Part shown: positions 47,924-57,277 of the stretch, in pieces
Layout: each line of letters opens with the position of its first letter
Position numbering within the stretch: the first letter of the stretch is position 1
Assembly: GCA_964571725.1 (NCBI GenBank)
Contig: CAZNDB010000001.1
Span: 248,001-312,000 of the forward strand
DNA: 64,000 nucleotides
DNA from: UBA1369 sp964571725
GTDB lineage: Bacteria > Patescibacteriota > Gracilibacteria > UBA1369
Direction of reading: 5' to 3'
Notes under the pieces: model-generated
Told to the model about the DNA's origin: nothing
The model's input: only the letters and a program-made list of their open reading frames with translations
The model's database searches: none
Translations under genes and position numbers: made by a program

Positions 47924-50839
47924 ATGAAAAACTTCCTTCAGCAAAGTCTTGCGAAGAAAGTGATACTTTTCGCCTTTATAATCGGCTTGGTATCACCTTC
48001 CGCCATGGCTTATGTAGATGGGGGCTATCCAATCGGAACCTCCGCTATCCAGGGCTTACAGCCTATTGATAACGGATCCCTGGTAGCCATTGTAGCACCA
48101 TCTGTTCAAAATTTGAACGTATCAACCGCTACCGGTAGCGCCACCGTATCTTTCAGTCTGAACACCAGTGCCACCACTACTGTTTGGATCAAGAACACAA
48201 CTGGTACTATCGTGAGAACATTAATTTTCGATAACAATTTGTCCGGAGGTACCACCAATTCCTACACCTGGGATGGTAAGGACAACAGTGGTCAGGCCGT
48301 AACCAGTGGCTCCTATAGAGCCGAGGTGGTTGCCTACAACTCTGTCTCTTCCGACATCGAGAGCTTTTCTTTTAACTTCACCACCGGTTCAGTTGTCACT
48401 GCTCCGGACGTAACAGCTTCCGTCAGCCCGAGTTCGTTTGAACCTTCCAAGGGACAAACCACTACGGTCAGCTACACCCTGAACACTTCAGCCAGTCTGA
48501 GAGTCCAGGTCAAATCAGGAAGCTCCGTGATCAGAACTCTCCGCGCTCAATCCGAACAGGGTGCCGGCTCTTATCAGCTGGTCTGGGATGGAAAAAACGC
48601 CGATTACATCGTCATGGCCCCCGGCACTTACGACATCGAAGTTTACGCCTCCAATGGCGCGGGCAGCGATATCGCCATGGCCAGAGTCAACGTTGTCAGC
48701 AATCCGGTGGAAATTGCCCCGGTTGTCTCCGTTTCCGCCACTCCTACCTCATTTGAGCCTTCCAAAGGCCAAACTACTACCGTTAATTACTCTCTGAACA
48801 CTTCAGCCAGTCTGAAGGTCGAGGTAAAGCAGGGTAGCACGGTTGTCAGAACCCTCAGATCCGCTTCACAGCAATCCGCCGGTTCTTACTCCCTGGTCTG
48901 GGACGGCAAGAACGCCGATTACGTCGTCATGGCTCCCGGTACTTATACCATTGAGGTTTACGCCTCCAATGGGGCCGGAAATGACCTTGCTTCAACTTCA
49001 GTCAGCGTGGTCAGCAACCCTACGGTTACTGCCCCCAACCTGACCAATCTTTACGCCAATCCGACTCCTTTTGATCCTGAAGAGGAAAACACCCGTGTTT
49101 ACTTCAATCTGGATAAGACTGCCGACGTAACAGTCAGCATTCTGGACGGATCATCCACCATCAGAACTCTGGTCAGCGGCACCACCCTTTCCGCCGGGAC
49201 CTACTACTATGAATGGAACGGACGCAACTCCAGCGGCAACATTGTCTCCGACAATGTTTATACCGCCAGAGTAATGGCTTCCAATTCAGCCGGTTCCGAC
49301 ACCGAAAGCACTTCTGTTGAAGTGGATACTTACGGCAGCGGCACCTGCTCTGTAATCACCTCCGCTTACGTCAATCCGACCACTTTTGATCCGGATGAAC
49401 GTGATGCCCAGATTACCTATACCATTTCCCGCAGCGCCGATGTTACCGTCAAGATTAAAGATGGTTCCACCACGGTTAAAACCCTGGTGAACGACCAGAC
49501 TTTAACTTCCGGTACCAGAACCATTTCCTGGAATGGCAAGGATTCCGACGGCGACTATGTCGACGATCAGTCCTATACCTATGAAGTACGCGCTTCCGTC
49601 AGCGGCTGCAGCGATGACGTTGAGACCGGCTCAGTCAGAGTCGACAGAGATGGCAATAACGACGAAGATGATTGGGATTCCACAGACGAGGAATTGATCA
49701 CCGACGTGATTGTCAGAAATGAAATTTTTGATCCGACCGATGGAGAAAGATCCACGGTTGAATTCAATCTCGACCGCCGGGCCGACCTGATTGTACAGGT
49801 TATGGACGGCAACCGTGTTGTTGAAACACTCAGAGACGCCCAGGACCAGGCTGGAGGGGATTACTCCTACACTTGGGACGGACGCGACTCCGATAACGAC
49901 ATCGTTGACGATGACGTGTATCAGTTCCGCATTATGGCCGATGACGGCGATGATACGGATACCGACCGCGCCTACGTGGAAGTTGATACCGATGGCATCA
50001 TTATCGGTTTCCCGGACAGCAACCGCTGCGCCGGTTACCGCGACGTGTCCATCAACTCACCTTTCTGCAAGGCCATCGAACTGATGTCCGCCAAGAGAAT
50101 CTTCGAAGGTTACTCCGATGGAACATTCAGACCTTATGCCAAAATCAACCGCGCCGAAACGGTCAAGGTTGTCACTCTGGCTTTGGGTTATGACGTAAAC
50201 ACCGGCGGTACCTACAACAACGGTTACAGCGATACTTCTTCCACAGCCTGGTATGCTCCATACCTCTATGTGGCCAAGAGATACGGTATTGCCACCGGTT
50301 ATCCGGACGGTTCATTCCGCCCTGCCAGTACCATCAACAGAGTTGAATTACTGAGAGTATTTTTGGAAGGCAATCAAACCGACCTCTATACTTGCAGCAC
50401 TCAACCCTTCAGCGATACTCCCATTACCTCAGACACCCGCTGGTATATGAAGTACGCCTGCTATGCCAAGGACAATGATCTCATGAATAGCGAGGACAAT
50501 GATAATCTCTATCCTGCCGAAGCCATGACCAGAGGCGATGTCGCCGACCTGTTCTATGACTTTGAGGTCAAGGGATTGTATTCCGACTATGTACTGGATC
50601 GCACCGGTTACGGCGACAACAGCTATGTCTGCGTCGACTATGACCGTTACGGTGACTGTACCGACTATGAGCTTGTGAATGGCAACGACAACGGAGACCG
50701 TTATTGCGTGGAGTACGATCGTTACGACGATTGCGTACGCTACGTATATACCAATGACCGCTACAGCTACAATTACAACGATAGCGAGGACGGTTACTAT
50801 GTCTACAGAAACGGCCGTTACGTCTGGGTTTCTTACTAA
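47924..50839 (+). CDS. Large S-layer-like protein with FlgD-type Ig repeats and three SLH domains
   Basis: The protein has 971 residues. A signal peptide (about 1-29, ending SAMA) is followed by six or so tandem domains of about 100 residues. Each has a V-x-V...VRTL...G-x-Y...WDGK-(N/D)...GxYxxEVxAxN pattern, like the FlgD Ig-like domain. Three SLH domains follow (about 700-750, 765-815 and 825-880; GYSDGTFRPYAKINRAE, GYPDGSFRPASTINRVE). The last about 90 residues are very rich in Tyr and Asp with paired Cys (DYDRYGDC, EYDRYDDC). The strong promoter and long leader suggest a major surface protein, possibly the S-layer; this is inference. Confidence 0.88.
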   Translation: MKNFLQQSLAKKVILFAFIIGLVSPSAMAYVDGGYPIGTSAIQGLQPIDNGSLVAIVAPSVQNLNVSTATGSATVSFSLNTSATTTVWIKNTTGTIVRTLIFDNNLSGGTTNSYTWDGKDNSGQAVTSGSYRAEVVAYNSVSSDIESFSFNFTTGSVVTAPDVTASVSPSSFEPSKGQTTTVSYTLNTSASLRVQVKSGSSVIRTLRAQSEQGAGSYQLVWDGKNADYIVMAPGTYDIEVYASNGAGSDIAMARVNVVSNPVEIAPVVSVSATPTSFEPSKGQTTTVNYSLNTSASLKVEVKQGSTVVRTLRSASQQSAGSYSLVWDGKNADYVVMAPGTYTIEVYASNGAGNDLASTSVSVVSNPTVTAPNLTNLYANPTPFDPEEENTRVYFNLDKTADVTVSILDGSSTIRTLVSGTTLSAGTYYYEWNGRNSSGNIVSDNVYTARVMASNSAGSDTESTSVEVDTYGSGTCSVITSAYVNPTTFDPDERDAQITYTISRSADVTVKIKDGSTTVKTLVNDQTLTSGTRTISWNGKDSDGDYVDDQSYTYEVRASVSGCSDDVETGSVRVDRDGNNDEDDWDSTDEELITDVIVRNEIFDPTDGERSTVEFNLDRRADLIVQVMDGNRVVETLRDAQDQAGGDYSYTWDGRDSDNDIVDDDVYQFRIMADDGDDTDTDRAYVEVDTDGIIIGFPDSNRCAGYRDVSINSPFCKAIELMSAKRIFEGYSDGTFRPYAKINRAETVKVVTLALGYDVNTGGTYNNGYSDTSSTAWYAPYLYVAKRYGIATGYPDGSFRPASTINRVELLRVFLEGNQTDLYTCSTQPFSDTPITSDTRWYMKYACYAKDNDLMNSEDNDNLYPAEAMTRGDVADLFYDFEVKGLYSDYVLDRTGYGDNSYVCVDYDRYGDCTDYELVNGNDNGDRYCVEYDRYDDCVRYVYTNDRYSYNYNDSEDGYYVYRNGRYVWVSY
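48437..49066 (+). repeat. Tandem 315-bp repeat inside the S-layer-like gene
   Basis: Two successive units of 105 codons (48437-48751 and 48752-49066) are similar at DNA and protein level (FEPSKGQTTTV, LNTSASL, GSYxLVWDGKNADY, APGTYxIEVYASNGAG in both). The other Ig-like repeats of the gene are far more divergent, so this pair is a recent duplication or has been homogenised. Confidence 0.75.
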
Positions 50840-50893
50840 ACACAAACCCCTTCCATTGGGTTTGTGAGATAGATTCGCACAATTCGACAAAAC

Positions 50894-50931
50894 AAAAAGG
50901 CCCCTTTCCTTTACAGGATCGGGGTCTTTTT
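50894..50931 (+). terminator. Terminator of the S-layer-like gene
   Basis: The stem AAAAAGGCCCC / GGGGTCTTTTT (one G.U) ends in a T-run, about 55 bp after the stop codon. Confidence 0.85.
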
Positions 50932-50969
50932 GCTATATTATTAAACGATAATTATTAATAAAAATAAAT

Positions 50970-51428
50970 ATGGCCAGAGGTAAATTTCTATTCGGCGCTA
51001 TTCTGGGCGCACTTTTCGGTTTAGCCTTTGCTCCCAAGAAGGGCAGTGAACTCAGAAAAGAATTAAAAGAAGAAATCGATAAAGGCGGACACGGTGAAAA
51101 AACGGCGCAAAAAAACGCCGCCATCATGGGCCGGGATATAGCTGAAACCGCCCAGGAAACTTACCAGAATCCGGAAGTACAGAAGCAAATCAAAAAAGGT
51201 AAAAAGGAAGCCGAAAAACTGGTCGGTCAGGCCAAGGAAAAAATTCAGGAAACAGGAGAGGAATGGGTAAAAATGGCCCGGGAAAAAATCGAGGAGGGCA
51301 AGAAAAACCTGGAAAAAGAAGGGGCTAAAGCTTTTGATACCCTCAAAAAGAAGGTCTCCACTCCGCCCGCGCCTGCCGCCAAAAAAGCCGCTACGGTGAA
51401 GGGCAAGGTCAAGAAAGCCAAAAAATAG
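50970..51428 (+). CDS. YtxH-domain protein
   Basis: This 152-residue protein begins with a short glycine-rich hydrophobic helix and the YtxH motif FGAILGALFGLAFAPKKGSELRKEL. A long Lys/Glu-rich helical or coiled-coil stretch follows (about 40-125), then an Ala/Lys/Pro tail. YtxH proteins are general stress-type small membrane-associated proteins of unknown mechanism. It meets the next gene tail to tail with a 2-bp gap. Confidence 0.85.
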   Translation: MARGKFLFGAILGALFGLAFAPKKGSELRKELKEEIDKGGHGEKTAQKNAAIMGRDIAETAQETYQNPEVQKQIKKGKKEAEKLVGQAKEKIQETGEEWVKMAREKIEEGKKNLEKEGAKAFDTLKKKVSTPPAPAAKKAATVKGKVKKAKK

Positions 51429-51430
51429 AC

Positions 51431-52063
51431 TTATCGGCCGGCGCTCCCGGCCGGTCTGATGGTTTCCCTGGGCTGAACCGCCGCCTGCAATAGCAGTACG
51501 ATGGCCGCTTGAATATGCTCCGGAGAATCGCCGGAAGCCAGTATAATTTTGTCCGACAAATCCCGGGCGGCGCTAACCGCCTGCAGGCTGCCACCTTTGA
51601 CCAGCGGGATCTTGGCCTGGGGAAGCAGGGTGTCAAACAGATTCTCAAATTCCGCCAGCTCGACAATGGTCAATCTGAACAGATTGTTGAAGAAAGCAAT
51701 AATTTCTTCGCAGTCCTTTTGATTATAGAATTGACCGTTAAAATGGCGGTCCAATTCAAATCCTATCTTGTAGCAGAAATCCAGAACCCGCACGATTCTT
51801 TCAATCCTGATATCCCTGACATATTCGGAATAATCAAACTGCCGGTCAAAAAGATCTCTGTAATCATGCATTTGCTCGGCAATTCTGTCTTCTTCCGAAC
51901 TGTTCGCGCCGATCACTTTGGAGCTTTCCCTGCAAATATCCGTCAACAGGGCTTCAATTGTTGGCGTGATCCCGTTTCTGAAATCAACCTTTTCGACGGT
52001 ATTTCCTCCACCGTCAGTAAGTCCGGATGGCATTTCGGCTGATTGACCTTTGCTTGATTGCAT
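51431..52063 (-). CDS. Hypothetical cytoplasmic protein, first of three unknowns
   Basis: The protein has 210 residues, mostly helical and acidic: RDLFDRQFDYSEYVRDIRIERIVRVLDFCYKIGF, then EEIIAFFNNLFRLTIVELAEFENLF. There is no membrane segment or recognisable motif. It is the most downstream of three leftward genes (53849 to 51431) that have no obvious homologues to me and may form one unit, though 80-90-bp gaps separate them. Confidence 0.65.
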   Translation of the reverse strand: MQSSKGQSAEMPSGLTDGGGNTVEKVDFRNGITPTIEALLTDICRESSKVIGANSSEEDRIAEQMHDYRDLFDRQFDYSEYVRDIRIERIVRVLDFCYKIGFELDRHFNGQFYNQKDCEEIIAFFNNLFRLTIVELAEFENLFDTLLPQAKIPLVKGGSLQAVSAARDLSDKIILASGDSPEHIQAAIVLLLQAAVQPRETIRPAGSAGR

Positions 52064-52145
52064 AATAATGCCCGGGTAACATTAAAACAGGGTGTTATTA
52101 TAACAGTATTATAAAAACTGTAAAGGCCTTGTCAGCGTAAGCAAA

Positions 52146-53222
52146 TCAGGGAATCTGATAGACAAAAAAGGCGTCCGTAACAATCCTTTTTTTGGGATCC
52201 TCCTTCATTCTTTTATCATATATTTCGCTAAGACTGTTATGCAGGTCGGTAGGGGATAACAGCAGTTTATCAATTTTGATATTTTTTCCGACCGTTGTGG
52301 CGTCTTCCAGCATGCCTTTAACTTGACTGGCGGCTTCAATCTCTTCATAGTCTTTCTTAAAATCAAAACCCGCACCCTCCTGCTTGGAAAGCTTGCCGGC
52401 CAGCGGCTGTTCCACTTTTTCCCGCGACACGTTTTTTACCAGCGCGGCAATCAACCTTTCCGTTGCGGCAAACACTATATCATCCCGTTTAAGGTCGACG
52501 TTGCCGACCGAGGTTACATCGGAAATGTTCTTTCCCCTGAGCAGATAACATTTGGATCCCTCTCCCAGCGAACTGGTATCCAGTCTTTTTGCTTTAAGGT
52601 CTAAAGTTAACTTCAACTGGGTGATGGTATTTTTGTGTTGTCCGGACTTTTGTTCTTCATCAACAACTGATTTTATGCTTAATTTTTCTCTGCGTGCCTT
52701 GTTTAAAAGATCTATAACTTTAGTTCTGTCGTCAGACGAACCAATATGAAAATCCATCAGCGTCGCTTCCACCCTGTCGGGGGAAAATCTGGTCGTGGCC
52801 ACGCCGATATCAGCTGCCTGGCCTGGTTTCAGATCTGTGAAAGTCTCGTTACTGATCAGTGAAAGGCCCAAAAGACGTCCCTCCACCACTGCCCTGGATA
52901 AATGTTTGCCTTTTTCAAAGCGGCGGGGCACAAAATAATCATATTTTAAGGCTTCTTCGGTCTGTCCGCCGGTTTCACCGACAATCTGCTGAATTGCAGA
53001 GGTTCGGGTCTTTTCAGGATTGAAAAAGTCCTCGCTATAAGCTCTGATTTCCGGACCGCCGGCTTTCTGAGGGTTGAGGAAATTATCATCATAGTCGACC
53101 ACTCTGGTCCTGGGCGCGACGGGTAGAGCATGTTCAGGGCCTGGTTTGTGTAAATCCCTGATACGTGCGTTTTCATCCCGCTCAGCGGGAGTCAGCCTTT
53201 TTGAAGTGTTGTTGGAAGCCAT
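52146..53222 (-). CDS. Hypothetical protein, possibly a degenerate PP2C-like fold
   Basis: The protein has 358 residues. After a disordered-looking N-terminus (about 1-75) the sequence has GLSLISNETF...GVATTRFSPDRVEATLMDFHIGSSDD. Later it reads SKCYLLRGKNISDVTSVGNVDLKRDDIVFAATERL, loosely like the S-x-Y-L-x-R...GD-x-LL-x-x-TDGL end of PP2C phosphatases. The metal-binding Asp pairs are not clearly present, so a regulatory pseudo-phosphatase is only a possibility. No membrane segments are seen. Confidence 0.6.
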   Translation of the reverse strand: MASNNTSKRLTPAERDENARIRDLHKPGPEHALPVAPRTRVVDYDDNFLNPQKAGGPEIRAYSEDFFNPEKTRTSAIQQIVGETGGQTEEALKYDYFVPRRFEKGKHLSRAVVEGRLLGLSLISNETFTDLKPGQAADIGVATTRFSPDRVEATLMDFHIGSSDDRTKVIDLLNKARREKLSIKSVVDEEQKSGQHKNTITQLKLTLDLKAKRLDTSSLGEGSKCYLLRGKNISDVTSVGNVDLKRDDIVFAATERLIAALVKNVSREKVEQPLAGKLSKQEGAGFDFKKDYEEIEAASQVKGMLEDATTVGKNIKIDKLLLSPTDLHNSLSEIYDKRMKEDPKKRIVTDAFFVYQIP

Positions 53223-53315
53223 AAGTTTAAACTCAATAATATCAAGTAATTATAACATATATAAAGAAAAACACAATTACTCGTGCAATATTACAAAGTT
53301 CTCGTGGCCTGAAAA

Positions 53316-53849
53316 TCAGGGCCCTTTTAATAAATTTTTAATATTGTCATTAATGGCTTCTCTCAGCTGTGCCGAAGCTGCCGGAAAAGCCTTTTTGACT
53401 GTTCTTGGGGAAAAATACAGGTCGGAAACTGTCTTTGTGATCCAGACATCCAGTTCTTTATTGATGGCACTGTGATCCGGGACAGGAGTCTCCCTTTTAG
53501 GCGCTCCGTCCGCCTGATGATTCTTTTTCAATGCCATGTAACGTTCATAGACCAGCAGCATAAAAAAATTGATCAGTCTCAGATCATTGTCCAAAGTCTC
53601 GGGGTTTTGCAGTGAATCAAATAGAAAATCGAAATCCGGCTTATGTAATTGCGCAAAGTTGAGGTAATTGCCGTTGGTTTCGCCTGCCGCGATTGTGTCG
53701 CTCTTTTTTTTGAGCGAGAGCAAATCTGTTTCGCCGTAAATACTTCTCAATAATTCCAGAATCTCCCGGGCGGGATCCTTTTCGGGAGAGACTTTACCGC
53801 GGGTATTATCGACAACCAAACTCAGATGTGGGACATTCCCTGTTTTCAT
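53316..53849 (-). CDS. Hypothetical cytoplasmic protein
   Basis: The protein has 177 residues, helical in the second half (DNDLRLINFFMLLVYERYMALKK). No known motif is seen. It is probably the first gene of the three-gene group with 52146-53222 and 51431-52063, and it lies downstream of folD on the same strand with a 70-bp gap. Confidence 0.6.
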   Translation of the reverse strand: MKTGNVPHLSLVVDNTRGKVSPEKDPAREILELLRSIYGETDLLSLKKKSDTIAAGETNGNYLNFAQLHKPDFDFLFDSLQNPETLDNDLRLINFFMLLVYERYMALKKNHQADGAPKRETPVPDHSAINKELDVWITKTVSDLYFSPRTVKKAFPAASAQLREAINDNIKNLLKGP

Positions 53850-53919
53850 GGCAAATTTAAATTAGATTAAATTCTAAACCCAAACTTAAAAAAGTCAAAT
53901 CAGCCCCGATTGGAAGTAT

Positions 53920-54792
53920 TTAAAGCTTACGCGGGGAAATAGCGGCTTTCAATAAATTCTCCATCAGACAGGCCACTGTGAGTCTGCCTACGCCACCTGG
54001 AACAGGGGAGATCAGCCTGACCTTGTCTTTGACGTTCTCAAAGTCCACGTCTCCGCTGGTTTTTTCCAGTCCGTCTTTGGAAATTCCCACGTCCACAACG
54101 ACAGATCCCGGCTTAACCATATCGGCTTTGATCAGCCGTGCCGATCCCACCGCCACAACCAGAATGTCGGCTATACGCGAAATTTCCCCCAGATCCCGGG
54201 TTTTGCTGTTGCAGATGGTAACTGTAGCCTTGCGGTTGGAGAGGGTCATGGCAATCGGTTTGCCGGCGATAATTCCCGATCCGATTACTACCACTCGCTG
54301 CCCGGCAATTGGTACTTTATAAAATTCCAGCATTCTTACCACGCCCCTGGCTGTCGGAGGGACATAATACTCGAATTCCACGCCCAGCGAGGTCTCACCG
54401 TAATTCAGGGGATGGAGGCCGTCCACGTCTTTGGCCGGATCGATGGCGCGTATCACGGTCACCTTTTCAATCTGCGCCGGCAAAGGCATCTGAACTATAA
54501 TTCCGTCCACAGACTGGTCCAGGTTATGTTTACGGACAATCTCTATCACTTTCTGCGTATCGTAATAATCCGCCTCCGGATAATGGTCCAGAAAATAATC
54601 AAATCCCAGTCTTTCGCAGGCTTTGATTTTCATTCTCACGTAAATCGCGCTGGATTCGTTGTTGCCGATCATTACTATGACCAGTTTCGGTTTCCGCGCG
54701 AGTTTTCCGGAATCCCGGGCAACTTTAAAATCCGCCTCAATACCGGCATAAATGCTTTCCGCCACTACTTTTCCGTCCATCAGTTGTTCCAT
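53920..54792 (-). CDS. folD: Bifunctional methylenetetrahydrofolate dehydrogenase/cyclohydrolase
   Basis: The ATG at 54792, overlapping the tmk stop by one base, gives 290 residues. Conserved features are IYVRMKIKACERLGF with the catalytic Lys, VDGIIVQMPLP, KDVDGLHPLN, the NADP-binding GSGIIAGKP, and PVPGGVGRLTVACL, where P-M-T is more usual than R-L-T. It interconverts 5,10-methylene- and 10-formyl-tetrahydrofolate. It is coupled to tmk and dut, making a small one-carbon and thymidylate cluster. Confidence 0.95.
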   Translation of the reverse strand: MEQLMDGKVVAESIYAGIEADFKVARDSGKLARKPKLVIVMIGNNESSAIYVRMKIKACERLGFDYFLDHYPEADYYDTQKVIEIVRKHNLDQSVDGIIVQMPLPAQIEKVTVIRAIDPAKDVDGLHPLNYGETSLGVEFEYYVPPTARGVVRMLEFYKVPIAGQRVVVIGSGIIAGKPIAMTLSNRKATVTICNSKTRDLGEISRIADILVVAVGSARLIKADMVKPGSVVVDVGISKDGLEKTSGDVDFENVKDKVRLISPVPGGVGRLTVACLMENLLKAAISPRKL

Positions 54793-55391
54793 CAATTTTC
54801 TTTCAGAAATTTATGTATCGTCTCCCAGATATCGTCAGCCGTTTCACCAATGGAAGGCTTGACGTTAACTTTCTTCCAGTCAAATTTGAGCGCCAGATTA
54901 TCATAGATAAACTGGCAGGCTTCCACCAACTCATCATTACTTTCGTGAATATGGTTATATTCCTTGGCCTGGAGATTCCTTTTTCCTTTCAGATATACCG
55001 CCAGATCCTCTTTCAAGAGATATTTGTTCAGTTCAATCAGCCATTCCAGATTGGCACCCTTGGCACTGCCCCAGGCCAGTCCGGTAGCTGTGTAATCTTC
55101 CGCGATCACTATTTTCCCCTCGTTCAGCATCTGTTTCAGTTCCGGTTCAAACTGATAGCGGTTGATGGTGTACCACATCTGCAGCTCGTCCTCCGTGATT
55201 TGCTGCTTGTTGTTGGAATTGCGCAGGGTGTTATTGATGTATGACCCGGACGGCTCGATGCTGTAAACCGGATATTTGATATATACGGCGTCATAGCCGT
55301 GCTTTTTCAGGTTGTCGATCAGAATCTTGCACTGCGTCGATTTGCCAATGTTGTTGATTCCGTAAAAAGTGATCAGTTTTCCTCTTTTCAT
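54792..55391 (-). CDS. tmk: Thymidylate kinase-like protein
   Basis: The protein has 199 residues. The P-loop is GINNIGKSTQ near residue 11, and TGLAWGSAKGA and YLKGKR correspond to the DR-x-like lid and nucleobase regions. The overall plan is dTMP kinase, but the canonical DRY/H motif is altered (EDYTATGLAWG). It would phosphorylate dTMP to dTDP. It lies between dut and folD with minimal gaps, which supports the thymidylate role. Confidence 0.87.
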   Translation of the reverse strand: MKRGKLITFYGINNIGKSTQCKILIDNLKKHGYDAVYIKYPVYSIEPSGSYINNTLRNSNNKQQITEDELQMWYTINRYQFEPELKQMLNEGKIVIAEDYTATGLAWGSAKGANLEWLIELNKYLLKEDLAVYLKGKRNLQAKEYNHIHESNDELVEACQFIYDNLALKFDWKKVNVKPSIGETADDIWETIHKFLKEN

Positions 55392-55407
55392 AACTGTTGC
55401 GGTTAAA

Positions 55408-55839
55408 TTATCCTGTTGTGCCGAATCCTCCGCGAGTCACGGCATCTATATGCTCTACTTCCTCAAACTCAAAGCGGTCAATCCGCACAAAAATTCCCTG
55501 GGCCACCCGGTCGCCCCTGGTAACCGTGATGGGCTGGTCGGTAAAATTATATACCTGGACTTTCAGTTCGTCTTCCGGTCCGTGATAATCATGATCTATT
55601 ACGCCAAAACCATGGGGGGTGATCAGGTTTTTTTTAATAGGCGAGCTGCTTCGGGAGGCCAGCGCCAGCATGTATCCTTCCGGGACTTTTACAATGACAT
55701 TGGAGGGGATCAGAGCCACTTTTCCCGGTTCAACTACTGTATCTACCCTGGTAATCAGATCAAAAGCCACCGCGCCGGCGGTTTCATACCTGGGCAGCGG
55801 CAAATCTTTGTCGATTCTTCTGATAATTACTTTTTCCAT
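55408..55839 (-). CDS. dut: dUTP pyrophosphatase
   Basis: From the ATG at 55839 the protein has 143 residues; an upstream start at 55893 would add an uncharacteristic extension. dUTPase motifs are seen in order: AGAVAFDL (I), ASRSSSPIK (II), GVIDHDYHG (III, with the catalytic Asp), RGDRVAQGIF (IV) and RGGFGTTG (V). It keeps uracil out of DNA and makes dUMP. The first gene of dut-tmk-folD. Confidence 0.93.
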   Translation of the reverse strand: MEKVIIRRIDKDLPLPRYETAGAVAFDLITRVDTVVEPGKVALIPSNVIVKVPEGYMLALASRSSSPIKKNLITPHGFGVIDHDYHGPEDELKVQVYNFTDQPITVTRGDRVAQGIFVRIDRFEFEEVEHIDAVTRGGFGTTG

Positions 55840-55965
55840 CGTCGAAATAAATGACATTGGCCATAATTTAGCCTTTACCCTGTAAATTTCCAAGTTTTAA
55901 ATACAAATTTTGATTTGCCATTTATTCTTAAGCTTGGTTACCATATAAAAAATTAAAACAATGTG

Positions 55966-56910
55966 ATGAAAGATGAAAAAGTGAAAATAGATTTTGCGGT
56001 GGGGGGACAGGCTCTTTTGGAAGGCGTGCTGATGCGTTCACCCAATTTTAACGTGATGTCGGTCAGAAATCCCGCAGGCAGCATTTCCCAGAAAACGGAA
56101 TTTTATCAGAACCTGATTCACAGAATAAAAATATTGAACATCCCGCTGCTCCGGGGCGTTATCAACATGATTGAGATGATGATAATCGGCACCAAGGCTC
56201 TCAATTATTCTTCCCAGACTGCAATGGGGCTGGAGCAGGAAGAGGGGAAAGAGAATCGTTTTTGGGCCAGTTTTTCGATCATTTTTTCCATTGTCTTCGG
56301 ATTGGGGCTGGCGCTGGTTTTGTTCAAGTTCGTGCCGCTTTGGCTGACCAATTTCCTCAGCCAGTATTCACCGCTTTTGAGTGAGAATTATCTGCTCTAC
56401 AATCTGGTGGACGGACTGCTGAAGACCTCCATTTTCGTCGGATATATTGCTCTGATGGCACTGATTCCCGACATTAAAAGAGTTTTCATGTATCACGGCG
56501 CCGAGCACAAATCGATTATGACCTACGAGCACGGCCTCCCTCTGGACGTGGAAAATGCCCGCAAGCAGACCAGATTTCACCCCCGCTGCGGTACCAGTTT
56601 TATCCTGCTGGTTTTTGTCATCAGCATTCTGGTTTTCACTCTACTGCCCAAAAATCCGGATTTCATCGCCAACTTTTCCCTCAGAGTTTTGGCGCTCCCT
56701 TTAATCGCGGGTATTTCCTATGAAATATTAAAATATTCCGCCAAACACACCTCTAATCCGCTTTTCCGCATGGTCGCCGCGCCCGGTTTGCTGATGCAAA
56801 GGCTGACCACCTCCGAACCCGACGACAAAATGCTGGAGATCGCCCTGAATTCCTTAAAACTTGCCCTGGAAGCCGAAGAAAATTTCAAAAAAACCAATAA
56901 TGTCCTATAA
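55966..56910 (+). CDS. DUF1385 (YqhQ-like) membrane protein
   Basis: The ATG at 55966 gives 314 residues. The DUF1385 signature runs from GGQALLEGVLMRSP near the N-terminus to FMYHGAEHKSIMTYEHG, then TRFHPRCGTSFILLV. Four or so membrane helices surround these His/Cys-containing motifs, which suggest metal binding. It is widespread in Firmicutes and Patescibacteria, often near prfA/prmC or dut genes. The biochemical role is unknown. It diverges from dut and overlaps the next gene by 11 bp. Confidence 0.92.
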   Translation: MKDEKVKIDFAVGGQALLEGVLMRSPNFNVMSVRNPAGSISQKTEFYQNLIHRIKILNIPLLRGVINMIEMMIIGTKALNYSSQTAMGLEQEEGKENRFWASFSIIFSIVFGLGLALVLFKFVPLWLTNFLSQYSPLLSENYLLYNLVDGLLKTSIFVGYIALMALIPDIKRVFMYHGAEHKSIMTYEHGLPLDVENARKQTRFHPRCGTSFILLVFVISILVFTLLPKNPDFIANFSLRVLALPLIAGISYEILKYSAKHTSNPLFRMVAAPGLLMQRLTTSEPDDKMLEIALNSLKLALEAEENFKKTNNVL

Positions 56911-57184
56911 ACTTTCCCCCGAAAAAATTGTTTTGATCATAGCCACACTGGTGGCCCTGCTGGCCGTTGCCTGGTACGTTTTATCCAGCCGGTCCGGTCT
57001 GGAACTGAAGAGTCGGGAGCTGAAAAACCTGGACAAAAATGTTGAACAAATCAACGTGAAAGAAGAGGCGCAGGGCCAAAAAACCATGGAAGTAAAATGC
57101 AAGGACGGCTCCAGTTATGACGTCTATTATCCGCCTGGAGAAACCAATTACGACGCCCTGGCAGCCAGTAAGTGTCTGCCATAA
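56900..57184 (+). CDS. Small single-pass membrane protein
   Basis: From the ATG at 56900, overlapping the DUF1385 gene, the protein has 94 residues. One membrane helix (about 9-28) is followed by a charged stretch. It ends in an about 35-residue domain (MEVKCKDGSSYDVYYPPGETNYDALAASKCLP) with two Cys that may pair outside the cell. No family is recognised. It is translationally coupled to DUF1385. Confidence 0.72.
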   Translation: MSYKLSPEKIVLIIATLVALLAVAWYVLSSRSGLELKSRELKNLDKNVEQINVKEEAQGQKTMEVKCKDGSSYDVYYPPGETNYDALAASKCLP

Positions 57185-57214
57185 TCTTACATGCTTATAA
57201 ATTCCTTTCCTCAA

Positions 57215-57246
57215 AAAAAACCGGCACATTTCTGTGCCGGTTTTTT
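57215..57246 (+). terminator. Terminator after the DUF1385 operon
   Basis: The perfect stem AAAACCGGCACA / TGTGCCGGTTTT has a 4-nt loop and a T-run. It may also serve rplA from the other strand. Confidence 0.88.
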
Positions 57247-57277
57247 AAATAGTTGTGCTAAAAAACCGTACCGGAAA

